The position numbers and the translations under genes were made by a program. Below, one piece after another: positions 9,336 through 18,999 of a stretch of DNA of 64,000 nt (positions are counted from its first letter, which is position 1; every line of letters begins with the position of its first letter). The notes under the pieces are model-generated. The model ran no database searches and was not told the DNA's origin. It was given only the letters and a program-made list of their open reading frames with translations. Origin of the DNA: Candidatus Acididesulfobacter guangdongensis (GTDB lineage: Bacteria; SZUA-79; Acidulodesulfobacterales; Acidulodesulfobacteraceae); NCBI GenBank assembly GCA_004195045.1, contig SGBC01000002.1:248001-312000 (forward strand), in the 5' to 3' direction.

Positions 9336-10553
9336 ATGTCTTTCTATACTTTAAAACTCACGGACGATGATATTGTGGAAATGATAGACCAGAGGAAACT
9401 TCCCGACAAGGTTATCTATCTAAAGCTAAAAACATATAGAGATGTAATCGGCGCAATTAAAAAAATGGTCGTCAGAGGCGCTCCTGCAATAGGTGTTTCA
9501 GCAGCATTCGGGCTATATATCGGCGCTAAAGATATTGCCGCAAAAATGGGGATTTTAAGCAGCGGCAAAAATATCGACAGACGCGGCGCTAATGCTGAGC
9601 TCGACGTTGAATGCAGCACCGGCAATAAAAAAAAAGGCTGCAGGACATCAAATAACATTCAAACTGTAATCAATTACAGCAATAATAACAGTAATAATGA
9701 GGATGCCCGTGATTACGAAGAGTTTAAAATAAAATTTTTAAAGATATGCGATGAGATGTTTAAGGCAAGACCCACCGCCGTTAATTTAGAATGGGCAATA
9801 AAAAAAATGAAAAAAATTGTTATCGGAAGTGATAGCAGCAGCATAAGTAATATATTAAAAACATTAAGAGAAGAATCTGTAAATATTTATAATGAAGATA
9901 TTGAAATAAACAAAAAAATGGGCAAATTCGGCGCATCGTTAATTAATGACGGTTCTACAATTTTAACCCACTGCAATGCAGGTGCGTTAGCCACCGCCGG
10001 TTATGGCACCGCGCTTGGCGTTATAAGAGCTGCTATCGAAGACAAAAAGAAAATTAAAGTCATCGCCGATGAAACGAGACCGTTTCTGCAGGGCGCAAGA
10101 TTAACGGCATGGGAACTTATGAGCGACAATATACCCGTTACTCTTATTGCGGACAACTCTGCGGGACTGCTGATGCGTAAAGGAATGATTGACGGAGTGA
10201 TAGTAGGCGCTGACAGGATAGCATCAAACGGAGATGTTGCTAATAAAATAGGCACATATCAGGTTGCCGTTCTTGCAAAAGAAAATAATATACCGTTTTA
10301 TGTTGCCGCTCCGCTTTCTACAATTGATTTAAATATTAAATCCGGAGAAGAAATTCCGATTGAGGAAAGAGACGGAAAAGAAGTATCTGCCGTATTCGGA
10401 AAACAAATAGCTCCTGAAAACGTCGATGTATTGAATTACGCATTCGATATTACTCCTAACAAGTATATTAGTGCAATTATCACGGAAGAAGGTATAGCTA
10501 AGTCTCCGTATAATAAATCAATTGCGGAATTATTCAAGAAGTTAAAAAATTAG
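9336..10553 (+). CDS. mtnA: S-methyl-5-thioribose-1-phosphate isomerase (aIF-2B-like)
   Basis: Converts methylthioribose-1-phosphate to methylthioribulose-1-phosphate in methionine salvage. The ATG at 9336 is chosen because GGAGGAGG ends 7 bases before it; an upstream in-frame GTG at 9312 would place that Shine-Dalgarno inside the gene. Family signatures: RGAPAIGVSAAFGLYI, the catalytic-Cys segment LTHCNAGALATAGYGTALG and VGADRIASNGDVANKIGT with the catalytic Asp. A roughly 55-residue Asn/Ser/Lys-rich insert (nt about 9556-9720) sits in the N-terminal domain. No other salvage genes are adjacent. A related ribose-1,5-bisphosphate isomerase activity is possible but less likely. Confidence 0.92.
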   Translation: MSFYTLKLTDDDIVEMIDQRKLPDKVIYLKLKTYRDVIGAIKKMVVRGAPAIGVSAAFGLYIGAKDIAAKMGILSSGKNIDRRGANAELDVECSTGNKKKGCRTSNNIQTVINYSNNNSNNEDARDYEEFKIKFLKICDEMFKARPTAVNLEWAIKKMKKIVIGSDSSSISNILKTLREESVNIYNEDIEINKKMGKFGASLINDGSTILTHCNAGALATAGYGTALGVIRAAIEDKKKIKVIADETRPFLQGARLTAWELMSDNIPVTLIADNSAGLLMRKGMIDGVIVGADRIASNGDVANKIGTYQVAVLAKENNIPFYVAAPLSTIDLNIKSGEEIPIEERDGKEVSAVFGKQIAPENVDVLNYAFDITPNKYISAIITEEGIAKSPYNKSIAELFKKLKN

Positions 10554-10572
10554 AAAAATTAGAAAAATATAG

Positions 10573-10595
10573 AAATTGGTGACAGACACCAATTT
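10573..10595 (+). terminator. Hairpin after mtnA with REP-like GGTG...CACC core
   Basis: Nine-base perfect stem (AAATTGGTG / CACCAATTT) with loop ACAGA, 20 bp after the mtnA stop. The following bases are A/T-rich but without a clean T run, so termination is possible rather than certain. The GGTGACAGACACC core resembles the GGTGTCTGTCCC motifs found elsewhere in the window. Confidence 0.5.
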
Positions 10596-10758
10596 AAGAT
10601 ACCAATTTTATAATTCGCTATTTACAAAAAATTATAAAACTGTTATATTTATATTCATAAATTGAATTGCCGATAAGCAATAAATGCTGATGAATAGATA
10701 ATTATAATTTATAATACATTTATAATACATTAAGAAACATAAATCATGATAAGAATAT

Positions 10759-10912
10759 TAGCCAAACTTTACGATAATTATCGGCAATATATTAATATTA
10801 CTACATTTATGTGGCAATAAAAATGCCTATGCGGATTACAAAATAAAAAATAAGATATAATAATATCAATTGGTTATAATTTTAGAATAATAAAAGCGGT
10901 TAAGTTGGTTTA
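10759..10912. mobile_element. MITE family A, copy A2 (150 bp, TA-flanked)
   Basis: Same length (150 bp, 10761-10910) and overall sequence as copy A1, again between TA dinucleotides, with more diverged ends (GCCAAACTTTACG and complement AACCAACTTAACC). It lies in the 514-bp gap between mtnA and ilvE, which otherwise contains only AT-rich sequence and an 8-bp tandem repeat. Confidence 0.75.
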
Positions 10913-10981
10913 ATAAAAATATTTCTGTAATAAAATAACATCTTCTGTTGATTTAATTTACCCGATATTTTATGATAGCTT

Positions 10982-11014
10982 AGAAATGTAGAAATGTAGA
11001 AATGTAGAAATGTA
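10982..11014. repeat. Octamer tandem repeat (AGAAATGT)x4
   Basis: Four exact head-to-tail copies of AGAAATGT about 55 bp upstream of ilvE, in its probable promoter/leader region. Confidence 0.85.
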
Positions 11015-11067
11015 AAAATATTTCTATAATAAAATAAAATTTATTTAAGGAAAATAGGAAAATAATC

Positions 11068-12057
11068 ATGGCAAAAACGGCAGCTAAGGCTAAAAAAAAC
11101 AGCGATGTTGAAACTGTTAAGACGGAAGGAATCTCTCCATTTAACGGTTCTAAAGTTTGGATGGACGGAAAATTTGTTGATTACAGCGACGCAAATATTT
11201 CAGTAAATTCTCATAGTTTGCATTACGGGCTTGGCGCATTTGAGGGTATTCGCTGCTACGAAACATCGCATGGCGGTTCTGCCGTATTCAGATTAAAAGA
11301 ACATATAGATAGACTATTTAATTCAAGCCATATTCTTCAAATTACAGTCCCTTTTTCTAAAGAAGAGATTTTTAATGCTGTTGTTGAGTTGGTAAAAGTC
11401 AATAAGTTTAAAGAATGCTACATTAGACCCATAGTCTATATCGGAGACGGCGGCGGATTAGGGATTTTTATTAAAGAATACGACGTAAAGGTCTCAATTT
11501 CTGCGTGGGTCTGGGGAGCTTATCTCGGAGAAGAAGCATTGAGAGGCGGCATAAGGGCAAAAGTTTCTTCTTATGCAAGATTTCATGTAAATACTTTCAT
11601 GGGAATGTCAAAATCTACCGGTCAGTATATAAACTCGATACTTGCCAAAAAAGAAGTGGTAGCTGCAGGATATGATGAAGCAATAATGCTTGATACTTCA
11701 GGTTTTGTGTGTGAAGCCAGCGGAGAAAATATTTTTATTTATTCAGGCGGATATATTAAAACCCCGCCGTTGTCGTCGGTTCTGCCCGGAATTACAAGAG
11801 ACGGCGCAATAGAAGTTATTCAGAATGAGATGAAAATACCGGTAAAGGAAGAAAGAATAACCAGGGATGAGTTGTATATTGCAGACGAGGTTTTTTTAAC
11901 GGGAACTGCTGCAGAAATTACCCCTGTAAGGGAAATTGACGACAGAAAGATAGGTAAAGGAAAGGCAGGCAATGTTGCATTAGAACTGCAGGACATGTTT
12001 TTTAAAATAGTCAAAGGAGAAAATAAGAAGTATAGTAAATGGCTGACTAAGGTTTAA
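11068..12057 (+). CDS. ilvE: Branched-chain amino acid aminotransferase
   Basis: PLP enzyme of fold type IV transferring the amino group between glutamate and branched-chain 2-oxo acids. Shows SLHYGLGAFEGIRCY near residues 50-64, the PLP lysine Lys182 in GMSKSTGQYINS, EASGENIFI, LPGITRDGAIE and VFLTGTAAEITPV. The first ~20 residues (Ala/Lys-rich) form a short extension before the conserved start. Single gene with flanking gaps, transcribed toward the convergent glycosyltransferase. A D-amino acid or aromatic aminotransferase is unlikely given the IlvE-type motifs. Confidence 0.93.
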   Translation: MAKTAAKAKKNSDVETVKTEGISPFNGSKVWMDGKFVDYSDANISVNSHSLHYGLGAFEGIRCYETSHGGSAVFRLKEHIDRLFNSSHILQITVPFSKEEIFNAVVELVKVNKFKECYIRPIVYIGDGGGLGIFIKEYDVKVSISAWVWGAYLGEEALRGGIRAKVSSYARFHVNTFMGMSKSTGQYINSILAKKEVVAAGYDEAIMLDTSGFVCEASGENIFIYSGGYIKTPPLSSVLPGITRDGAIEVIQNEMKIPVKEERITRDELYIADEVFLTGTAAEITPVREIDDRKIGKGKAGNVALELQDMFFKIVKGENKKYSKWLTKV

Positions 12058-12198
12058 TATTTATACATATATATACATATATAAATATTTGCAGACTAAT
12101 GACAAATGAAGTATAGGATAACAGTTTGAATTTGCGGCTATTTAGTTATTGCTGGCTATTGACAGCTGAGATGATTTAAGAAAATTTAACGTGAAGCA

Positions 12199-12218
12199 CC
12201 TCTGTCTTACGAAAGAGG
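12199..12218. terminator. Possible hairpin between convergent ilvE and GT2 genes
   Basis: CCTCT and AGAGG pair across a 10-base loop in the 268-bp gap between the two convergent genes. The stem is only 5 bp and no T run follows, so this is weak evidence. Nothing else is seen in the gap. Confidence 0.25.
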
Positions 12219-12325
12219 ACTTAAGTTAAGAAGAAATGTTAAAAAATAACACTGAGATAATCAGGTTTATTATTATTGATTCAGGTAATAATTTTTTTTA
12301 AGACGATCAGATTCGTCAATCAGAT

Positions 12326-13195
12326 TCATTGTTGATTGAGATAATAATTTTTTTTAAGATATATTTTAAACAAATCAAGAATCATAGGTATCGAATCAAT
12401 CATAATATTTACATGACCCCCTGTCCTATGACACCATTCTACTCCTATTTCTTTAACTTTTATTTTATTTAATTCCGCAATATAAAGTACTTCAACGTCA
12501 AAAGAAAAGCCTTTAACGGTTACTTTTGAAAATATTTTTTGCGCCGCTTCTTTTCTGAACGCTTTAAATCCGCATTGCGAATCGTAATAATTCAGACCTA
12601 GCAATTGCGATTTTAACAGGCTGAATGTTTTTCCGACCATATTTCTAAACGGAGGCTGAATTATCGTAGAATTTTCCGGCAAATACCTTGAGCCTATTAT
12701 AACATCAACATCAGGTTCATTTTTAAATATATTTATAAACCTTGATATTTCCTGTTCATCGGTTGATAAATCCGCATCCATAAAAAAAATATATTCATAG
12801 TTTGCCGCGAGCACTCCTGATTTAACAGCTGCGCCTTTACCGCTTTTTGTAATTGTGATAATTCTTAAATCTGCATTTGAAATATCTTTCAACGCATTGA
12901 TAGTATTGTCGGTACTTCCGTCGTCAACGGCAATAATTTCATAGTTGAATTTTTTTAGCTTTAAAAAAGTTCGTAATTTTGATATTGTATATTTTATCCG
13001 TTTTTCTTCATTAAAAGCCGGTATTACTATCGACAATGAAGGTTTGTCCGCTTTATTCGCAATGTTTGCAGCTGCCGTTGCCGTTGTTTTAGCTGCAGCT
13101 GCTGCTGCGCCGGTCATACCGGTCTCAGCGTATTTATTTGTATTTGCGGATGCGGCTGTGATTATATTTTCGTAGGTATTTGTTTTTTTCGTCAT
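12326..13195 (-). CDS. Family 2 glycosyltransferase (dolichyl/polyprenyl-phosphate glycosyltransferase-like)
   Basis: GT-A fold enzyme that probably transfers a sugar to a polyprenyl phosphate or glycan at the inner membrane. SLSIVIPAFNEEKRI, VDDGSTDNT, the DxD-type FMDADLSTD and the CGFKAFRKEAA segment match the DPG/DPM synthase group of GT2. The ATG at 13195 is used; an upstream in-frame TTG at 13276 would add 27 residues, and neither has a clear Shine-Dalgarno. The first ~50 residues are an Ala/Thr/Asn run of low complexity before the conserved domain. No C-terminal membrane helices. Divergent from the deacetylase gene that begins the glycan cluster. Confidence 0.85.
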   Translation of the reverse strand: MTKKTNTYENIITAASANTNKYAETGMTGAAAAAAKTTATAAANIANKADKPSLSIVIPAFNEEKRIKYTISKLRTFLKLKKFNYEIIAVDDGSTDNTINALKDISNADLRIITITKSGKGAAVKSGVLAANYEYIFFMDADLSTDEQEISRFINIFKNEPDVDVIIGSRYLPENSTIIQPPFRNMVGKTFSLLKSQLLGLNYYDSQCGFKAFRKEAAQKIFSKVTVKGFSFDVEVLYIAELNKIKVKEIGVEWCHRTGGHVNIMIDSIPMILDLFKIYLKKNYYLNQQ

Positions 13196-13369
13196 AATAT
13201 TTATTTTTTTATATATCGGATGATATTGTTTTATGTGCCGGTACTGTTTGTTTGTAGCACTTTTTAGTTTTTGCAAGCAGTAAGTTTAATTTGCTGTTTT
13301 ATTTTTTTATAACTTCTTACTTAATTATACACTAACGCAATTTTTATTTAAACGCTAATTTTCGGTATA

Positions 13370-14167
13370 ATGAATTATTTTAAAAGAAAGTTTATTATTT
13401 TGCTTTATCATAAAATAGGTGATTATCCAGAAAAAGCCAAATTCCCGGGGCTATATGTAAGCGAAAAAAATTTTGACAAACAGATTAAATATTTAAAAAA
13501 TAAAGGATATGTTTTTTTGACGCTCAGTGAAATGAAACAGCTTTACGACAATGAATATTATTCTGATTTGAATAATTTAAACTCAGATTCAGGCAATTAT
13601 AATTTTGCCGCAGATGCATCAAAAAATGAAAAAAATAAATTTGTATCAATTACTTTCGACGACGGCTCAAGGTCTATTTATACAAAAGGACTAAAAATTA
13701 TAAAAAACAATAATGTAAATGCAACCGTTTTTATGGTTTCAGATTTAATAGGAGATGTAAATGTCTGGGATATTAAAAACGGAGAAATTAAAGATGAAAT
13801 GCTCAAACCGGACGAACTTCGGGAGATGATAAAAGCCGGTATAGAAATTGGAGCGCACACAAGAACGCATCCGCATTTAACTATGATTCCGGAAGAAAAT
13901 GCTTACGAAGAAATTTTGGATTCAAAAAAAATTCTTGAAGAAAAATTAAATATTAATATTAATTTTTTTGCCTATCCTTACGGCGATTACAACGAAAGTG
14001 TAAAAAAATTAGTCGCAAAAGCCGGATTTGAAGGCGCGGTTATAACTAAAACAGGTATAGTAAAAAATAATGCCGATTTTTTTGCGTTAAGAAGGGTGGC
14101 TATAAGGCACAACACGGATTTTTTTAAATTTAAAAAGAAAATATTTAAAGTAAAATATTTTTATTAA
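13370..14167 (+). CDS. Polysaccharide deacetylase (NodB/CE4) family protein
   Basis: Predicted metal-dependent N-deacetylase of a cell-envelope polysaccharide. The NodB core is visible: SITFDDGS (catalytic Asp-Asp, residues about 94-101), the His motif EIGAHTRTHPHL and FFAYPYGDYNE. An Asn/Asp/Ser-rich linker (about residues 62-90) precedes the core. There is no obvious signal peptide, unlike many exported deacetylases. It starts a run of plus-strand glycan genes to 21.3 kb, separated from the next gene by ~50 bp of AT repeats. Confidence 0.87.
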   Translation: MNYFKRKFIILLYHKIGDYPEKAKFPGLYVSEKNFDKQIKYLKNKGYVFLTLSEMKQLYDNEYYSDLNNLNSDSGNYNFAADASKNEKNKFVSITFDDGSRSIYTKGLKIIKNNNVNATVFMVSDLIGDVNVWDIKNGEIKDEMLKPDELREMIKAGIEIGAHTRTHPHLTMIPEENAYEEILDSKKILEEKLNININFFAYPYGDYNESVKKLVAKAGFEGAVITKTGIVKNNADFFALRRVAIRHNTDFFKFKKKIFKVKYFY

Positions 14168-14217
14168 TTTATTAATTTATTTTTTTTATTATTAATTTAT
14201 TAATTTATTCATAATAT

Positions 14218-15639
14218 ATGACGGAAAAACAAAATATTAAAAATATACTGATTATTAAGCTAAGTTCAATCGGAGATTGTCTGCTTGCAACCCCTGCTAT
14301 TGAGTCAATAAGAAGGGCTTATCCTGAAAGTTTTATAACATGGCTGATAGAGGATAAGTCAAAGGACATAGCTTTATTAAATCCGAATATAAATAAAGTA
14401 ATTGTTATTGATAAGAAAAATTATAGATTAAAGGATTATTTAAAATTAGTAGCGACGCTTAAATCTGATAAATACGATATGTCTGTGGATTTGCAGGGTG
14501 TTGACAGGACATCTTTGTTTGCCTTTCTAAGCGGCGCAAAAGAAAGATATGTTGAAGAATATGCAAATCTCGGTTTCTTATCCAATAAAAAAATTAACAG
14601 AAAAGGAAGGAAACCGGAGCATGCGGCAAAATTTTATCTATATCTTGCGGCGTCATCGGGAGGAGCCGTTCTTGACAGTATAAAGCCGATATTTAAAACA
14701 AATAAAGCAGATGAAGAGTTTGCAAATAAATTTATATCAGAAAAATTCGGATCCGATAACAATGCCTTTAGAAATACCGTCTTTGTCGGAATTAATCCCG
14801 GCGGAGCGTGGGCTACAAAAAAATGGCCTGCCGAGTATTTCGCTAAACTTTCTGAATTAATTTTAAGAAAATATGATGCCAGAATTGTAGTATTCGGCGG
14901 CAAAGAAGATGAAATTTCAGCAAAAAATATAATAAGTATTTTATGCAGCAATTTTGCAGGCACAAGTACAGCTGCAAGCGCGGCAGATGCGGTATATAAA
15001 CTAATTGCGGATGCAACAGGCCAAACTACCTTGATGCAGGCAAAAGAGCTAATCGCAAAAATGGATTATTTTATAACAGGGGATTCAGGGCTTATGCATA
15101 TAGCGGCAAGCGTAGAAAACGGTCCTGAAATAATTTCGCTGTTCGGACCGACAAGCGCTGAATTGACCGGACCTATCGGAAAAGACAATATTAAAATTTT
15201 AAAAAGCGGTCTTATTTGCTCACCCTGTTTTAGTAAATCATGTATTCTGGCAGACAAAAAAGAAGATAGAAAGGAAATTAATTCTGTTCGGACTGCTGCT
15301 AAACCAGCTGCAGATATTAATAATATTAATGCTGATGTAAATGCCGGCGTAAGTTCCTATGCTAACGGAAAGAGGGGCATAAATGTCAATGGCAAGAATA
15401 ATAGCGATAATAATGGCAGCATTAACGCTAACGCTAATGCTAATGCTAATGTTAATTATGCTGACAATATAAATAAGACAAATAAAGTTCTTGATTCCGA
15501 TATCAATAAGATAAATTTAAATATAGAATTAAATGTAAATTCAGAAACATACGCACTATGTATGAAAAAAATCTGCGTAAGCGATGTTTTTAAATTAATT
15601 TCAGATAATCAAGACAAACAAAAAGGAAACGTAAGATAA
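14218..15639 (+). CDS. Family 9 glycosyltransferase (lipopolysaccharide heptosyltransferase-type)
   Basis: Predicted ADP-heptose:LPS transferase. IIKLSSIGDCLLATPAI at the start, VGINPGGAWATKKWPAEYFAKL with the nucleotide-binding Lys, and GDSGLMHIAASVENGPEIISLFGPT are GT9 signatures. At 473 residues it is longer than the usual ~350. A run of roughly 100 Asn/Ala/Asp/Val-rich residues (nt about 15255-15560) splits the C-terminal motif CSPCFSKSC from the closing CMKKICVSDVFKLI segment, which are normally adjacent. Part of the run is tandem hexanucleotides encoding Asn-Ala. The catalytic core is intact. Confidence 0.9.
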   Translation: MTEKQNIKNILIIKLSSIGDCLLATPAIESIRRAYPESFITWLIEDKSKDIALLNPNINKVIVIDKKNYRLKDYLKLVATLKSDKYDMSVDLQGVDRTSLFAFLSGAKERYVEEYANLGFLSNKKINRKGRKPEHAAKFYLYLAASSGGAVLDSIKPIFKTNKADEEFANKFISEKFGSDNNAFRNTVFVGINPGGAWATKKWPAEYFAKLSELILRKYDARIVVFGGKEDEISAKNIISILCSNFAGTSTAASAADAVYKLIADATGQTTLMQAKELIAKMDYFITGDSGLMHIAASVENGPEIISLFGPTSAELTGPIGKDNIKILKSGLICSPCFSKSCILADKKEDRKEINSVRTAAKPAADINNINADVNAGVSSYANGKRGINVNGKNNSDNNGSINANANANANVNYADNINKTNKVLDSDINKINLNIELNVNSETYALCMKKICVSDVFKLISDNQDKQKGNVR

Positions 15640-15686
15640 ACAAAATATTTATTAATTTATTATATTAATATTAATAAATTTAATTA

Positions 15687-16898
15687 ATGATAAAAATTAT
15701 AAAAAATATAGAAGAACTGGAAGATTTAAAAGATGAATGGGATGCGCTTTTGCAGGAAAGCAGGAACAACAGTGTATTTCTAACATATGATTGGATATAT
15801 TTATGGGTTAAATATTTTTTAGACGGCAAAAAAAGAAATAGCCTTTTTATTGTATGTATTTATGACAAAAACAATAAAATTGAAGCCATAGCGCCATTTT
15901 TTATCAAAAATTTTTTCTTGTTTTTTAAAGCAGTAATGTTTATAAGCCATGATTTTTCTGATTATTTAGATATTATTATCCATAAACAGTCAAATCCTGA
16001 AGATATTGTCATAGAAATATTAACCGCAATTAGAGAAAATCATATCGCAAATATAATATTTTTAAAACAGGTGTCGGAATTATTGCTTATGAATATGAAT
16101 ATGAATATGAATATGAATATAAATACAAATATAAATAACGATAACATAAATATGGATAATACAAATAACGATAATAAACATAAATATCAATATAACTATA
16201 GAGATAAGCAGGCAATCTATTCTTTAACATATAAAGAAAGCGGTGATTGTTATTATATAAAATTACCGGACGGGATAGACGCATATATGAAGCAGTTTAA
16301 TTCTAAACAGAGATATAATATACTAAGCAGGGTTGAAAAAGCTAAAAAAAAATCAGTTGAATATATCAGTCCTGAAAATATAGATAGTAATTCATTAGAT
16401 TTGTTTTTAGATAATTTTTTTGAATTACATCAAAAACGTTGGAACGAGAAAGGACACGGCGGAGTTTTCAGCAGCAGTAAAATAAAATCATTTTTTAAAG
16501 AAATATTCGGCAGTCTTTTTAAAAGTAATATTTTAGCTTTATCATTTTTAAAGTATAATAATGAATTTATATCCGCCGCCGCTTGTTTTGATTATGCAGG
16601 AAACAGACAAGTCTACCTGCCGGGTTTTGACACAAAATATTCCGATTTGCATCCCGGTATAGTTTTAACCTACTATAACATTAATGAAGCAATAGATAAA
16701 AAATATTCGGAATTTGACTTTTTAAAAGGCGGAGAGGAATATAAAAAAAGATTTTTAGGAATAAAGAGAAAAAATTATAAACTCTATTTATATAAAAGCA
16801 AATTTATTTTTTATATATTCAAACTAAACTTGTTTTTTAATAACGAAGTAAAAAATAAGACTAAGGAATATTTTTTAAATTTTTTCAGAAAAAAATAA
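15687..16898 (+). CDS. FemAB/CelD-like GNAT acyltransferase
   Basis: Member of the GNAT-fold family annotated as acetyltransferase involved in cellulose biosynthesis (CelD/BcsL-like). The N-terminal EWDALLQESRNNSVFLTYDWIYLW and the C-terminal LPGFDTKYSDLHPGIVLTYY, EFDFLKGGEEYKKRF are typical. The likely role is acylation of an exported glycan or lipid; the substrate is unknown. A Met-Asn/Asn/Asp run at about residues 135-170 is encoded by hexanucleotide repeats (ATGAAT, nt from about 16090) and interrupts the first half. It lies between two GT9 genes, supporting an envelope role. Confidence 0.75.
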   Translation: MIKIIKNIEELEDLKDEWDALLQESRNNSVFLTYDWIYLWVKYFLDGKKRNSLFIVCIYDKNNKIEAIAPFFIKNFFLFFKAVMFISHDFSDYLDIIIHKQSNPEDIVIEILTAIRENHIANIIFLKQVSELLLMNMNMNMNMNINTNINNDNINMDNTNNDNKHKYQYNYRDKQAIYSLTYKESGDCYYIKLPDGIDAYMKQFNSKQRYNILSRVEKAKKKSVEYISPENIDSNSLDLFLDNFFELHQKRWNEKGHGGVFSSSKIKSFFKEIFGSLFKSNILALSFLKYNNEFISAAACFDYAGNRQVYLPGFDTKYSDLHPGIVLTYYNINEAIDKKYSEFDFLKGGEEYKKRFLGIKRKNYKLYLYKSKFIFYIFKLNLFFNNEVKNKTKEYFLNFFRKK

Positions 16899-16936
16899 TT
16901 TATTTAATGTTAAGATGTAATATATAGCAATATAAT

Positions 16937-17986
16937 ATGCAGACAAAAAATTTCCTTATTATAGGATTAAATTATATTGGCGACGTGCTTATGCTGACTC
17001 CGGCTATAAGAGCCTTAAAATTAAAGTTTCCGGATGCCAATATTTATGTGCTGGTTTCTGAAACGGCTGCGCCGTTATTATATAGGAATCCTGATGTTTA
17101 TAAAGTTATTGAAAGAAAAAAACATAAAGGCATAGCAAATATTTTTTATCTTTATAACCTATATAAAGAATTGAAAAAATATAATTTTTACGCGTGCATA
17201 AATTTTTTAACATCTTTCGAATTTGCGCTGCTGTCTTTTTTTATTTCAAAAAAAAGAATCGGGATAAGCAATTTTAAAACATTTTTATTTTATAACTATA
17301 AAATAAAGAATGATAAAAAAATTCACAATATAGACAGAGCGTTGAAATTCATTAATGTTTTTTCAATTACGGAGAAATATAATTCAAGACAGCTTATATA
17401 TATTCCTGCTGAAGAGGACATAAAGACGGCAATAAATCTGTTGAAAGATTCAAATATTGATACCGCCGATGCCGGCGGCGATAGAATTGTTATGTTTTCA
17501 CCGGGTTCAACAAGAAGTTCAAAAGAAGCCAATCCTGAACTTTTTTCTTTATTTGCCGAATATCTTAATAAATTAGGCTATTATGTGATAATTACAGGTT
17601 CAAAAAAAGATATTCCGCTTGCGGATAAAATTTATCGTCTGGTAAGCGATAAGAAATTAACCGTCAATTTAACCGGTATTACTAATATTTATGTGCTTGG
17701 AGGATTAATTAAAATCTCTAAGCTGGTAGTTGCGGTGGATAATGGAGTAATGCATCTTGCATCGGCTATCAATACGCCTTTAATAGCGCTTTTCGGTTCA
17801 ACAGACCCTGCAATATGCGGTCCTGAGAATGACGGGAGCTATGTTATAGATAAAAAAACAGATTGTTATCACTGTTTTTTAAATACATGCAATAAAGAAA
17901 GTTTTTTAAAAAACGATTATCCTGATTGTATGGGCGATATTGAATTGTACGACCTGACGGATGCTATGAAAGAGCTGAAAATATGA
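16937..17986 (+). CDS. Family 9 glycosyltransferase (heptosyltransferase-type), second copy
   Basis: Predicted LPS core glycosyltransferase of normal length (349 residues). LIIGLNYIGDVLMLTPAI at the N-terminus, MFSPGSTRSSKE for the nucleotide sugar and VAVDNGVMHLASAINTPLIALFGSTDP are GT9 motifs, and the C-terminal cysteine pair (CYHCFLNTC, CMGDI) is contiguous, unlike the interrupted one in the first GT9 gene. Its stop overlaps the next start by 4 bases (ATGA), indicating translational coupling. Confidence 0.9.
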   Translation: MQTKNFLIIGLNYIGDVLMLTPAIRALKLKFPDANIYVLVSETAAPLLYRNPDVYKVIERKKHKGIANIFYLYNLYKELKKYNFYACINFLTSFEFALLSFFISKKRIGISNFKTFLFYNYKIKNDKKIHNIDRALKFINVFSITEKYNSRQLIYIPAEEDIKTAINLLKDSNIDTADAGGDRIVMFSPGSTRSSKEANPELFSLFAEYLNKLGYYVIITGSKKDIPLADKIYRLVSDKKLTVNLTGITNIYVLGGLIKISKLVVAVDNGVMHLASAINTPLIALFGSTDPAICGPENDGSYVIDKKTDCYHCFLNTCNKESFLKNDYPDCMGDIELYDLTDAMKELKI

Positions 17987-18939
17987 AATTATCAGGTTTT
18001 ACGTTTATCAGAAACGGTATATTAATGGGCTATCCGTTTATAGAATCTATACGGTCGGCGCTCCCAATCTGCGATGAGTTTATAGTTGTTGTCTGCGACA
18101 GCAATGACGGAACGAGGGAAAAATTAATTGAACTGCAGGCAGAAGAACCTAAAATAAAACTGTTCGACTCCGACTGGAAACAAACCGAAAAAAAAGGTTC
18201 TATAATGTCAGAAAAAACAAATGCTGCAATAAGTCATATAACTGGAGATTACGGTTTATATATTCAGGGCGATGAAGGAATTCATGAAAAAGACTATTCT
18301 GCTATAGTAAAAGCGCTGGATGATAATTTAAACAATAGAGAGATTAAAGGTTTTGAATTTAATTATATTCATTTTTTCGGAGGCTATTTCTCTTATGCTA
18401 AAAAATCGGAGAAAAAGTTTTTTTACGATAAAGAAGTGCGAATCATCAGGAATGATAAAACGGTTGTATCATGGGGCGATGCAATGGGTTTTAAAGATAT
18501 AAACGGAAATAAAATTCATGTAGAAAACGGGAATGCGATTTTATTGGATTCGGCTACGATGTATCATTACGGCAGGGCTAAAAATCCGGCAAGCATGTAT
18601 AAAAAAGAAAAAGCTATGGAAGAATTGTACAACGGAAAAATATTGAATTTTTTCAAGAACTGGGTTTCAAATTTCGACCCGAGGGTAGATAAATATATCT
18701 ATTCAGATTTTAGCTGGTTAGAAAGAATAGACAAGCGGAATCTTGATTTTCATCCGGAGCCTTTTAGAAAACTTGCGGCTGCTCAAAATTGGAACATAGA
18801 CGATTTTAAAAATTTTATGCCGCAGAAAAAAGGAATCAGGCAATTCTTTAAAATGTTTATATACCGCATAGTAAAAGATTCAATAAATGAATCGAAAAAT
18901 GCTGCAAATAAAATAAGAAAATTTTTTAATTTTAACTAA
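17983..18939 (+). CDS. Glycosyltransferase family 2-like protein
   Basis: Begins FTFIRNGILMGYPFIESI and has a DSNDGTREK acidic motif, characteristic of GT-A-type glycosyltransferases of the WaaE/KdtX-related kind. 318 residues, soluble, with a basic C-terminus. Translationally coupled to the preceding GT9 gene. Donor and acceptor are not predictable; participation in the LPS core or outer glycan is inferred from context. Confidence 0.8.
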   Translation: MKLSGFTFIRNGILMGYPFIESIRSALPICDEFIVVVCDSNDGTREKLIELQAEEPKIKLFDSDWKQTEKKGSIMSEKTNAAISHITGDYGLYIQGDEGIHEKDYSAIVKALDDNLNNREIKGFEFNYIHFFGGYFSYAKKSEKKFFYDKEVRIIRNDKTVVSWGDAMGFKDINGNKIHVENGNAILLDSATMYHYGRAKNPASMYKKEKAMEELYNGKILNFFKNWVSNFDPRVDKYIYSDFSWLERIDKRNLDFHPEPFRKLAAAQNWNIDDFKNFMPQKKGIRQFFKMFIYRIVKDSINESKNAANKIRKFFNFN

Positions 18940-18999
18940 TTAATTAATTAACTTTAAAAATAATGAATAAATAGCATAATTGACTTTTGCCTAACTAAT

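Noticed and set aside
12326-13276. TTG start at 13276 for the GT2 gene
   Set aside because: No Shine-Dalgarno and the added residues are not conserved-looking; the ATG at 13195 is preferred.
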